From: GW2011-AR5 sp041645025
Lineage (GTDB): Archaea > Aenigmatarchaeota > Aenigmatarchaeia > GW2011-AR5
Reading direction: 5' to 3'
NCBI GenBank assembly: GCA_041645025.1
Contig: JBAZQV010000044.1
Coordinates: 1 to 6,920, forward strand
Length of the DNA stretch: 6,920 nt
Shown here one piece after another: positions 1 to 4,553 of the stretch. Position 1 is the first letter of the stretch; each line of letters starts with the position of its first letter. Made by a program: the position numbers and the translations under genes. The notes beneath the pieces are model-generated. The model saw only the letters and a program-made list of their open reading frames with translations. It did not search any database and was not told where the DNA came from.

Positions 1-2
1 GC

Positions 3-179
3 TCGAATATAGGCACAGGTATGACAGCAAGCATAATAGCCCAGATGATTAAAGACAAATCAATCAACGAGTTTGGCAGCTTTTCTCCCGAGGCGTGTGT
101 TCCTTCAGCACAATTTTTAAAATCACTAAAAAGGAAGGGCTTTCAATTTCTCAAGAACGGGAGAAGTCTAAGAATTTGA
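3..179 (+). CDS. C-terminal end of a saccharopine dehydrogenase-family oxidoreductase (partial)
   Basis: An open frame enters from the left edge and gives 58 residues before a TGA stop. The stretch TGMTASIIAQMIKD followed by SFSPEACVPSAQFLKSLKRKG resembles the C-terminus of saccharopine dehydrogenase/reductase-like proteins, which end in a TG.PASI.AQMI helix and a 'PE.C.PP..F...L.KRG' tail. That family makes or breaks saccharopine-type or carboxyspermidine-type secondary amines using NAD(P). The catalytic and nucleotide-binding parts lie outside the window, so the substrate cannot be stated. The gene runs tail-to-tail into the FKBP gene with only 25 bases between the two stops and no obvious hairpin. 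The family call is from memory of the C-terminal pattern only. Confidence 0.6.
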   Translation, partial: SNIGTGMTASIIAQMIKDKSINEFGSFSPEACVPSAQFLKSLKRKGFQFLKNGRSLRI

Positions 180-204
180 AGCTATTGAACTTCCCACAGA
201 CTAA

Positions 205-663
205 TCAATTAATTTTTACAATTCTTATTCTGAAAACTAGTGTCTTTCCAGCCAGTGGATGATTCGCGTCTATAAAGACCGTATCATTTCTTACTTCGAG
301 AACGCGTACCTGCTGCGAGCCAGCATATAGAACATCGCCAGCCTTTGTGTCATCAGGAACATTTGTAGAAGGAATTCCTACCACATTGTTCGGGCTGTAC
401 GCGCCGTAAGCGTCCTCTGGTTTTATCGTAACGTTCTTTTCCTCACCTTCATGCATTCCGATGACAGCTGCATCAAAGCCCTTTATCATTTGGCCTGCCC
501 CGGCCGAGAACTGGAGCTTGCCGGAGTCGAATATCGTGCCGTTCTCGAACATGCCCGTGTAATCCACGGATACGTTGTCGCCTTTTGCAACGGCTTTGCC
601 TGTTTGAGTCTGTACGCAGCCAAGAACAAGAACAACAAAAAGCAGTGCAAGATAGTATTTCAT
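205..663 (-). CDS. SlyD-like FKBP peptidyl-prolyl cis-trans isomerase, probable lipoprotein
   Basis: 152 residues. It catalyses cis-trans isomerisation of Xaa-Pro bonds and probably acts as a folding chaperone on the outer face of the cytoplasmic membrane. Residues 1-16 form a short hydrophobic signal ending VLGC, a lipobox-like site with Cys16 as the likely lipidated residue. The FKBP fold follows: VDYTGMFENGTIFDSG (33-48), GQMIKGFDAAVIGM (57-70) and the YGAY turn (86-89). An insert-in-flap region ends in the hallmark ANHPLAGKTL (133-142), which places it with SlyD/archaeal short FKBPs and not with classical FKBP12. No His-rich metal-binding tail is present. The start is supported by a TATA-like element about 26 bases upstream, implying a leaderless mRNA. 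Archaeal FKBPs are often cytosolic; the exported lipoprotein form is inferred from the signal sequence. Confidence 0.93.
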   Translation of the reverse strand: MKYYLALLFVVLVLGCVQTQTGKAVAKGDNVSVDYTGMFENGTIFDSGKLQFSAGAGQMIKGFDAAVIGMHEGEEKNVTIKPEDAYGAYSPNNVVGIPSTNVPDDTKAGDVLYAGSQQVRVLEVRNDTVFIDANHPLAGKTLVFRIRIVKIN

Positions 664-685
664 TTCCTAAAATTGCGGTAAATAG

Positions 686-693
686 TATTTAAG
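686..693 (-). promoter_or_regulatory. TATA box of the FKBP gene
   Basis: Read on the minus strand this is CTTAAATA, centred about 26 bases before the ATG ending at 663. Archaeal transcription starts about 25-27 bases from the TATA centre, so the mRNA would begin at or next to the start codon. No Shine-Dalgarno sequence lies in front of that ATG. Confidence 0.6.
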
Positions 694-717
694 TTGACCA
701 TAACCAGTTCCACTTTC

Positions 718-724
718 ATTTAAG
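718..724 (+). promoter_or_regulatory. TATA box of the 118-residue protein gene
   Basis: ATTTAAG centred 28 bases before the ATG at 749, again predicting a leaderless transcript. The stretch from here to the start codon closely matches the corresponding stretch before the gene at 1624. The divergent FKBP promoter lies 25 bases to the left, so the two genes share an 85-base divergent promoter region. Confidence 0.55.
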
Positions 725-748
725 AAACTTTAGTTAATAGTATAATTT

Positions 749-1105
749 ATGGAAAAGCAATACCAGTCAATTGAACCGCAAAGCGCGGTGCCTGCATGGA
801 TGCGCACTACATCTCGGTTTTTGGGTGAATATCTGATAATGGGAAGTCTTCTTCTAAGCATACCTTTCGGTGTTGGCAACTTTTACGGTACCTTAAATGC
901 GCGCCATCATGGAATAAACAAACAGCAAATAGAAGAAAACGTAAAAGCAATGCGGCAACCGATCAATTTTAAACCGGATGCCAGAGAAAAGGCGCCTTTG
1001 CTTTTCTATTCGCTAAAAACAGCTGAAGTTATTTACAGAACTTTTGACAGTACTGTTGGTCAATTATCAAGAGATGCCGCTAATTTTGGCTATGATCTTT
1101 TTTGA
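749..1105 (+). CDS. Uncharacterised 118-residue protein with one probable membrane segment
   Basis: I do not recognise this protein. It has a polar N-terminus (1-28), one hydrophobic stretch around residues 29-48 (YLIMGSLLLSIPFGVGNFYG) that could be a membrane helix or buried helix, and a hydrophilic part with a basic/amide-rich stretch (HHGINKQQIEENVKAMRQ). The C-terminal half (80-118) is amphipathic and ends in aromatic residues. No cysteines and no catalytic motif are visible. The ATG start is supported by a TATA box 28 bases upstream and the absence of any ribosome site, which suits leaderless initiation. The gene ends in a run of six T that overlaps the stop codon and could serve as the transcription end. 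It may be lineage-specific. Confidence 0.7.
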   Translation: MEKQYQSIEPQSAVPAWMRTTSRFLGEYLIMGSLLLSIPFGVGNFYGTLNARHHGINKQQIEENVKAMRQPINFKPDAREKAPLLFYSLKTAEVIYRTFDSTVGQLSRDAANFGYDLF

Positions 1106-1153
1106 CGCACCACGCCTACATTACATAAGAATTGCGTAAAAAGTCGGGCAATC

Positions 1154-1160
1154 TTTAAAT
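1154..1160 (+). promoter_or_regulatory. TATA box of the PRC-barrel gene
   Basis: TTTAAAT centred at about 1157 predicts a transcription start near 1183, which is the left edge of the inverted repeat at 1181-1215. That gives a leader of about 85 bases, unlike the leaderless neighbours. A second AT-rich site, ATTATAAG at about 1173-1180, would place the start near 1202 instead. Confidence 0.5.
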
Positions 1161-1180
1161 GTCTCGGGCGCTATTATAAG

Positions 1181-1215
1181 CATAATCCATCATATGATAT
1201 TTTGTATGGATTATG
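1181..1215 (+). repeat. Perfect 10-bp inverted repeat at the predicted start of the PRC-barrel transcript
   Basis: CATAATCCAT (1181-1190) is mirrored exactly by ATGGATTATG (1206-1215) around a 15-base loop that contains the palindrome CATATG. It sits where transcription is predicted to start, so it may be a repressor operator at +1 or the first stem of a structured leader RNA. No poly-T follows, which argues against a terminator. Confidence 0.6.
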
Positions 1216-1221
1216 TTATAC

Positions 1222-1242
1222 AGGAGATGCTTCGTATCTCCT
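1222..1242 (+). promoter_or_regulatory. Stable leader hairpin upstream of the PRC-barrel ribosome site
   Basis: AGGAGATGC pairs with GTATCTCCT (one G-U pair) across a TTC loop, giving a nine-pair stem 12 bases before the strong ribosome site AAGGAGG (1254-1260). Its left arm also contains AGGAG directly followed by ATG. That ATG opens a 12-codon frame (1227-1265) ending two bases before the real start, but its ribosome site has no spacing, so translation is doubtful. Together with the repeat at 1181-1215 it forms a two-stem leader. Confidence 0.55.
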
Positions 1243-1267
1243 CGTATAGCAATAAGGAGGAATAGAA

Positions 1268-1555
1268 ATGCCCATAACAATGAAAAGCTTCTCTGACATG
1301 ACAAGAAAAGATGTCTTTACCCACAAGGGCGTTTACTGCGGAAAAGTCATCGACGTCGGACTCGACCTCGAAAAGTTCCGTGTTAAATCCCTGGTTGTCG
1401 ATGCGGTTCGCGGCTCTTTCCTGGCTTCGCTCGTTGGTGATAAGAAAGGCGTAATAGTGCCTTTTTCAATGGTTCAGTCCATTGGCGATGTCGTCATAAT
1501 AAAGCACATCTCACCGACCTCAGTCGAGACAGAAGAAGAAGCGCCGTCAAATTAA
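1268..1555 (+). CDS. PRC-barrel domain protein
   Basis: 95 residues forming a single PRC-barrel: MTRKDVFTHKGVYCGKVIDVGLDLEKFRVKSLVVDA (about 11-46), a short linker, then GVIVPFSMVQSIGDVVIIK (61-79) and an acidic disordered tail. The pattern 'G..vG.v.Dv..d......lvv' followed by 'vP...v..iGDvvi' is typical of archaeal stand-alone PRC-barrels. PRC-barrels are small beta-barrels that bind partner proteins; in haloarchaea some (CdpB-type) belong to the cell-division machinery, but nothing here fixes that role. The start follows a strong AAGGAGG site with a 7-base gap; methionines at residues 1 and 5 both fit, and the first has the better spacing. The long structured leader suggests post-transcriptional or operator control. 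An oligo-T tract follows the stop. Confidence 0.88.
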   Translation: MPITMKSFSDMTRKDVFTHKGVYCGKVIDVGLDLEKFRVKSLVVDAVRGSFLASLVGDKKGVIVPFSMVQSIGDVVIIKHISPTSVETEEEAPSN

Positions 1556-1556
1556 A

Positions 1557-1569
1557 TTTTTTCTTTTTT
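1557..1569 (+). terminator. Oligo-T transcription terminator after the PRC-barrel gene
   Basis: Six T, one C, then six T directly follow the TAA stop. Archaeal RNA polymerase terminates at such T-runs without needing a hairpin, and a new TATA box follows about 25 bases later. Confidence 0.65.
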
Positions 1570-1593
1570 ATCTAGTTCTTGTCATTAAATTAC

Positions 1594-1600
1594 TTTTAAG
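1594..1600 (+). promoter_or_regulatory. TATA box of the 86-residue protein gene
   Basis: TTTTAAG centred 27 bases before the ATG at 1624, so the transcript should be leaderless. The segment TTTAAGAAAGCTTTGGTTA next to it nearly repeats the promoter before the gene at 749. Confidence 0.55.
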
Positions 1601-1623
1601 AAAGCTTTGGTTATAGTTTTTGT

Positions 1624-1884
1624 ATGGAATACATGTCATCTAGCAAACAGGAAGCCATTCATACAAAAGGCTATTTACATGAGCTCTGTCATACTGTCGC
1701 TGATTGGTTTTCAAAGCTGATAAATGGTAGAAGCAATGAAAACGCAGAAAAGTATGAATCTCCTCCTATAATTTATTGGAACACTAGTCCTATTTGGACT
1801 CTAAGTCCTTATCATTTTGAAGCCGATCTATTCGGCATATCACCAAACCAAAGCGGTGACTACGATGGTGCAGAAGAAGGCTAA
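1624..1884 (+). CDS. Uncharacterised 86-residue protein
   Basis: I do not recognise this protein. It is soluble-looking, with a possible amphipathic helix at residues 15-34 (GYLHELCHTVADWFSKLING), a middle rich in Pro, Tyr and Trp (ESPPIIYWNTSPIWTLSPYHF, around 45-65) and an acidic tail ending DYDGAEEG. One Cys and several His are present but in no clear metal-binding pattern. Two starts are possible, Met1 and Met4; Met1 fits the TATA distance. The stop codon lies inside an 8-bp inverted repeat that also covers the promoter of the next gene. Its promoter closely resembles that of the gene at 749, hinting at co-regulation of the two unknown proteins. Confidence 0.65.
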   Translation: MEYMSSSKQEAIHTKGYLHELCHTVADWFSKLINGRSNENAEKYESPPIIYWNTSPIWTLSPYHFEADLFGISPNQSGDYDGAEEG

Positions 1885-1902
1885 TGCCTAATTTATTAGC
1901 CT
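1878..1902. repeat. 8-bp inverted repeat over the stop codon of one gene and the TATA box of acdB
   Basis: AGGCTAAT (1878-1885) and ATTAGCCT (1895-1902) are exact mirror images around a 9-base loop. The left arm includes the TAA stop of the 86-residue gene; the right arm overlaps the predicted TATA element of acdB (1892-1899). It could be a 3' end hairpin or an operator that blocks TBP binding. No T-run follows the right arm. Confidence 0.55.
1892..1899 (+). promoter_or_regulatory. TATA-like element of acdB
   Basis: TTTATTAG is centred 26.5 bases before the ATG at 1922, and no ribosome site precedes that ATG, so a leaderless start is likely. It lies within the inverted repeat 1878-1902. Co-transcription from the upstream gene is the alternative. 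Confidence 0.4.
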
Positions 1903-1921
1903 AGGAATCAATACTACTTCT

Positions 1922-2542
1922 ATGAAAATCCCTGATCATGCTGCTTACAAGATGCTGGAAAGCTATGGGATACCGGTAGCAAACTGGTCCTTTGCGCGTA
2001 CTCTGGAAGAAGCCGCTATTGCAGCGGAAAATCTTCATTTTCCCCTTATTCTAAAAGCTGACTCCACGGAGATAATGCACAAAATGTCTTCTGGTTGCAT
2101 AAGGACCGCCAACGATATGGATCATCTGAGGAAGATGTTCGAAATCGTCATGAAAAACGCAAGAAAACAAGCAAAGAACGTAAACGGCATAATACTACAG
2201 GAGCTCATTCGTAGCGACACGGAGAACGTTCAGGAGTTGATCATAGGCATCAAAAAGGACGCTCAGTTCGGCCTCGTAATCATGTTCGGTGCCGGCGGCC
2301 GCCTGACAGCCCAGGACGATGTCTGTTTCCGTCTGGTACCTATAACAGAAAAGGATGCAATGGAAATGCTCCACGAGCCAAAAATCTCCCGACTGATAAC
2401 GCGCCACGACAAAATAGCTGACATCCTGCTCAAGGTTTCCAAGCTGGCTGAATATGAAAAAATAAGCGAGCTTGACATCAACCCGCTTCTCGTGTCCGAT
2501 AAAGGTGTTTTGGCAGCTGATGTAAGAATAATAATTGACTAG
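1922..2542 (+). CDS. acdB: ADP-forming acetyl-CoA synthetase beta subunit (ATP-grasp), divergent
   Basis: 206 residues, a little shorter than the usual ~230. In the ACD enzyme (acyl-CoA + ADP + Pi = acid + CoA + ATP) this subunit carries the ATP-grasp domain and takes the phosphate from the CoA-binding alpha subunit, which is not in this window. Visible family features: the N-terminal 'AYKMLESYGIPV' helix, FPLILKADS (40-48), His53 at the position of the phosphorylated His71 of Pyrococcus AcdB, MFGAGG (121-126), FRLVPIT, and ELDINP (183-188), whose Asp is also catalytically implicated. Oddities: the usual HKSDxGGV reads HKMSSGCI, and the usual 'VEILKDVSFR' is one residue shorter and lacks the Glu. 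It lies upstream of the por genes, so it could draw energy from their acyl-CoA product. A hairpin and a separate promoter divide it from porG. Family confident; activity and substrate uncertain. Confidence 0.88.
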   Translation: MKIPDHAAYKMLESYGIPVANWSFARTLEEAAIAAENLHFPLILKADSTEIMHKMSSGCIRTANDMDHLRKMFEIVMKNARKQAKNVNGIILQELIRSDTENVQELIIGIKKDAQFGLVIMFGAGGRLTAQDDVCFRLVPITEKDAMEMLHEPKISRLITRHDKIADILLKVSKLAEYEKISELDINPLLVSDKGVLAADVRIIID

Positions 2543-2551
2543 CTACTTCCA

Positions 2552-2574
2552 GTAGGTTAAACTAATTAACCTAC
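2552..2574. repeat. Perfect 9-bp inverted repeat between acdB and porG
   Basis: GTAGGTTAA (2552-2560) is mirrored exactly by TTAACCTAC (2566-2574) with a 5-base loop, starting ten bases after the acdB stop. As RNA it makes a compact hairpin; T-rich DNA at 2606-2613 follows after about 30 bases. It may end or stabilise acdB mRNA, or be an operator about 50 bases upstream of the porG TATA box. Its core AGGTTAA..TTAACCT resembles the repeats at 1878-1902 and 6253-6266. Confidence 0.6.
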
Positions 2575-2620
2575 GAAAACCACAAAGAAACCGCGGAAAA
2601 TCACCGTTTTTTCTAATACC

Positions 2621-2627
2621 TTTAAAT
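2621..2627 (+). promoter_or_regulatory. TATA box of the porG-porD-porA operon
   Basis: TTTAAAT centred 28 bases before the GTG at 2652. This supports that GTG as the start and an almost leaderless por mRNA, although GGTGG next to the start could also contact the ribosome. Confidence 0.6.
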
Positions 2628-2651
2628 CAATTAGTAACAAAAATAGGTAAG

Positions 2652-3161
2652 GTGGAGAATACGCTTACCTTTGGGTTCTATGGAAGAAGCGGTCAGGGAG
2701 TAAAAACCGCGATAAGAATCTTTTCAAAAGCCTGCTTTATGTCCGGCTATTACGTTCAGAGCTTTGTATTCACCAGAGGCAAGACCCTTCCTACAAGAGG
2801 TTTTGTAAAAATTGACAAGAACCCCATATTATCAAAACAGGTAGAGGACCCGGATTTTTACCTGATTTTTGACCCGTCCCTCATAGAAAAAAGTTTCAAG
2901 GACTCAAGCATAGTTATATTTAATTCCCCTGAAAAATTGGTATTTGCCCAGCTGAAAAAACACAAGATAAAGACATATTTTGTGGACGCCACTGAGATTG
3001 CACTGACCCACATGAAAGCCAACGTACCGAATACTGCCATGCTCGGAGCACTGGCAAAGCTGTTCAACAAGATTTCCATGAAGAATATAAAGGCCGCCAT
3101 GGAAGATATGCAGAAAGAGAGCTTTCTGGCATTCGATGAAGGCTACAAAAACGTGAGATAA
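2652..3161 (+). CDS. porG: 2-oxoacid (pyruvate-type):ferredoxin oxidoreductase gamma subunit, divergent
   Basis: 169 residues with a GTG start, chosen because no ATG is available and the TATA distance fits. The gamma subunit is the structural/CoA-side domain of archaeal POR complexes, which decarboxylate 2-oxoacids to acyl-CoA and reduce ferredoxin. Evidence: the N-terminal FGFYGRSGQGVKTA (7-20; usual GRGGQG), then SFVFTRGKTLPTRGFVKID where typical PorG has 'F.PFFG.ERRGAPV.AF.RID', then YLIFDPSLI and the strongly conserved VDATEIAL and NTAMLGALAKL. The 'ERRGAPV' segment is rewritten and the usual acidic end of the region differs, which suggests divergent subunit contacts. Its TAA shares one base with the porD ATG (TAATG), so translation is coupled. 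The fold is clear; the 2-oxoacid is unknown. Confidence 0.88.
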   Translation: MENTLTFGFYGRSGQGVKTAIRIFSKACFMSGYYVQSFVFTRGKTLPTRGFVKIDKNPILSKQVEDPDFYLIFDPSLIEKSFKDSSIVIFNSPEKLVFAQLKKHKIKTYFVDATEIALTHMKANVPNTAMLGALAKLFNKISMKNIKAAMEDMQKESFLAFDEGYKNVR

Positions 3162-3442
3162 TGATAAACGAAGATGATGCAAAATTCGGAATCCCTGTGC
3201 TGCAGCCAGGCCAGCAGGAGTTACCTAGTCGTATCCGTGTTCTGAAGCCGAAAATAGACCTGAAAAAATGCCAAAAGAACTACAATTGCATGGTGTCCTG
3301 TCCTCATAACGCCATAACAGTGCATGCCAATGGTTATCCGATGATTGACTATAATCTGTGCAACGGCTGTCTCATCTGCCTGCGCGAGTGCCCTGCTTTT
3401 GCAATAACTGAGGAGCACGAAAAAAGGGTGCCAAAACTATAG
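3161..3442 (+). CDS. porD: 2-oxoacid:ferredoxin oxidoreductase delta subunit (ferredoxin-like) lacking one cluster cysteine
   Basis: 93 residues. The delta subunit is a built-in two-cluster ferredoxin that relays electrons from the TPP site to external ferredoxin. The second motif is complete: Cys67, Cys70, Cys73 and Cys77-Pro. The first reads C37-QK-N40-YN-C43-MVS-C47-P: the second cysteine of the standard CxxCxxCxxxCP is Asn40 (codon AAC, two base changes from Cys). One cluster therefore has only three cysteine ligands and may be a [3Fe-4S] cluster or a [4Fe-4S] with a non-cysteine ligand; Pyrococcus furiosus ferredoxin has Asp at the equivalent position. The ~30-residue lead-in (FGIPVLQPG...R.LKP.ID) resembles PorD. 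It overlaps porG by one base; the GGTGAT site for the next short ORF overlaps its stop. Confidence 0.9.
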   Translation: MINEDDAKFGIPVLQPGQQELPSRIRVLKPKIDLKKCQKNYNCMVSCPHNAITVHANGYPMIDYNLCNGCLICLRECPAFAITEEHEKRVPKL

Positions 3443-3450
3443 GTGATTTC

Positions 3451-3495
3451 ATGTTTGATTACTCTACCAAAACCAGAGCGAGGACTTATCTATGA
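3451..3495 (+). CDS. 14-codon ORF translationally coupled to porA (putative leader)
   Basis: An ATG lies three bases after a canonical archaeal ribosome site, GGTGAT (3442-3447). The frame encodes MFDYSTKTRARTYL and stops with a TGA that overlaps the porA ATG as ATGA. The porA frame cannot be extended upstream, because it meets a TGA at 3456. porA itself has only a weaker GAGG about eight bases before its start. I infer that ribosomes may load here and reinitiate at porA, setting its dose. Whether the peptide has any role is unknown, and chance cannot be excluded for so short a frame. Confidence 0.4.
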   Translation: MFDYSTKTRARTYL

Positions 3496-4553
3496 AAGGC
3501 GAACTTCTATCTTCTACTGATGCTGCCGCATTCGGCGCCAAGGCCTCTTTTGTAGAGATGGTGCCAAACTTTGCGAACCCATTTTCTGCTGAAATTGCCA
3601 AAAAACTGGCAAAGATACACCAGTGTGATATTTTCGACGTGCCGACAGCAGGCGACGCCTTTGCTTCTGCTCTTGGCTGCGTAGCTGCGGGAAAAAGAAC
3701 ATTCATTCCTGCCTCGTCGCCGCTAAGCCAGGAAGTATTTTCAGCGCCTTTCATGAGGCTGCCCTTTGTTGTGGCAAACGTAGCAAAAAGCCTCCATGGC
3801 GCAAAAACCGATCACGCATCAGTCATGGATTTGCGTGATGCCGGCTACCTGATGTTTTTCCCAGAAGGAAATCAGGAACTCCACGACACGATAATACAGG
3901 CATATCGCGTCGCCGAAGACCAGAAAGTTCTTCTGCCGGCCATAGTAAATATAGACGGCATTCCAAACTTTTCTGAAGGCGTCCAGCCGGCCACTGATGC
4001 TGCAGTAAAGAGCTTCCTGCCAAAATTCCACGGCCCGAAGCTTGACGTGAAAAAGCCACTTCACTTTAACATTCATTCCGACAAATACGACGAACTCAAG
4101 CTCCACCAGCAAAAGGCGATGGGTAATGCCATTGACCTTCTAAAGAAAATCGACGAACAATGGAGGCAGAAGTTCCGCCGCAACTATGGGCTTGTCGAGC
4201 GTTTTATGATGGAGGATGCAGAAACTGTTATAGTGATAATGGGATACCATTCTTCTACAGCAAAAGCCGCTGCAAAGAAAATGCGTGAGGCAGGCAAGAA
4301 AGTCGGCGTGCTGCGTATTCGCGTTTTCCGGCCTTGGCCAGCCAAGCTCGTTAACGAAGCCCTGACAAATGCGAAGAAGATACTCGTGTTCGATCAGGCT
4401 GTTTCCATCGGCACTGGCAGCATATTGGCAGCCCACCTGAAGCGGTCCTGCTCGTCCCTAGTAAGCATGGGCAAATATCCCAGCGAGAAAGATTTCATGG
4501 ACGCCATAGCACGCGTAGAAAAGAGCGAGCAAGACTTGAAGCTGTGGTTATAG
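3492..4553 (+). CDS. porA: 2-oxoacid:ferredoxin oxidoreductase alpha subunit, with altered active-site motifs
   Basis: 353 residues (usual PorA about 390). The alpha subunit carries the pyrimidine-side TPP domain and substrate pocket. Family evidence: TDAAAFGAKAS at the N-terminus, RLPFVVANVAKSLHG (89-103), RDAGYLMFFPEGNQELHDTIIQAYRVAEDQKVLLP, the NYGLVERF.MEDAETVIVIMGY segment, and KVGVLRIRVFRPWP of the C-terminal domain. Departures from canonical PorA: the YPITPQTP motif is replaced by VPNFANPFS (24-32); the 'ESEHSA' segment with the TPP-activating Glu reads PTAGDA (51-56); the substrate Arg of 'NRSL' is Lys99; and about three residues are missing before Asp107-His108. The frame is intact and the rest well conserved, so this looks like a changed and not a dead protein. 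The gene overlaps the convergent gene by six bases. Assignment to the POR alpha family is strong; pyruvate specificity is not. Confidence 0.85.
   Translation: MKGELLSSTDAAAFGAKASFVEMVPNFANPFSAEIAKKLAKIHQCDIFDVPTAGDAFASALGCVAAGKRTFIPASSPLSQEVFSAPFMRLPFVVANVAKSLHGAKTDHASVMDLRDAGYLMFFPEGNQELHDTIIQAYRVAEDQKVLLPAIVNIDGIPNFSEGVQPATDAAVKSFLPKFHGPKLDVKKPLHFNIHSDKYDELKLHQQKAMGNAIDLLKKIDEQWRQKFRRNYGLVERFMMEDAETVIVIMGYHSSTAKAAAKKMREAGKKVGVLRIRVFRPWPAKLVNEALTNAKKILVFDQAVSIGTGSILAAHLKRSCSSLVSMGKYPSEKDFMDAIARVEKSEQDLKLWL

Noticed and set aside
451..681. Plus-strand open frame opposite the FKBP gene
   Set aside because: Shadow frame of a clearly conserved FKBP; the product is Cys/His-rich in an unpatterned way and has no ribosome site.
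1227..1265. 12-codon leader peptide in front of the PRC-barrel gene
   Set aside because: AGGAG lies directly against the ATG with no spacing and the frame is buried in the hairpin, so translation is improbable.
3464..4436. Several minus-strand frames inside porA
   Set aside because: Antisense shadows of a recognisable POR alpha subunit.
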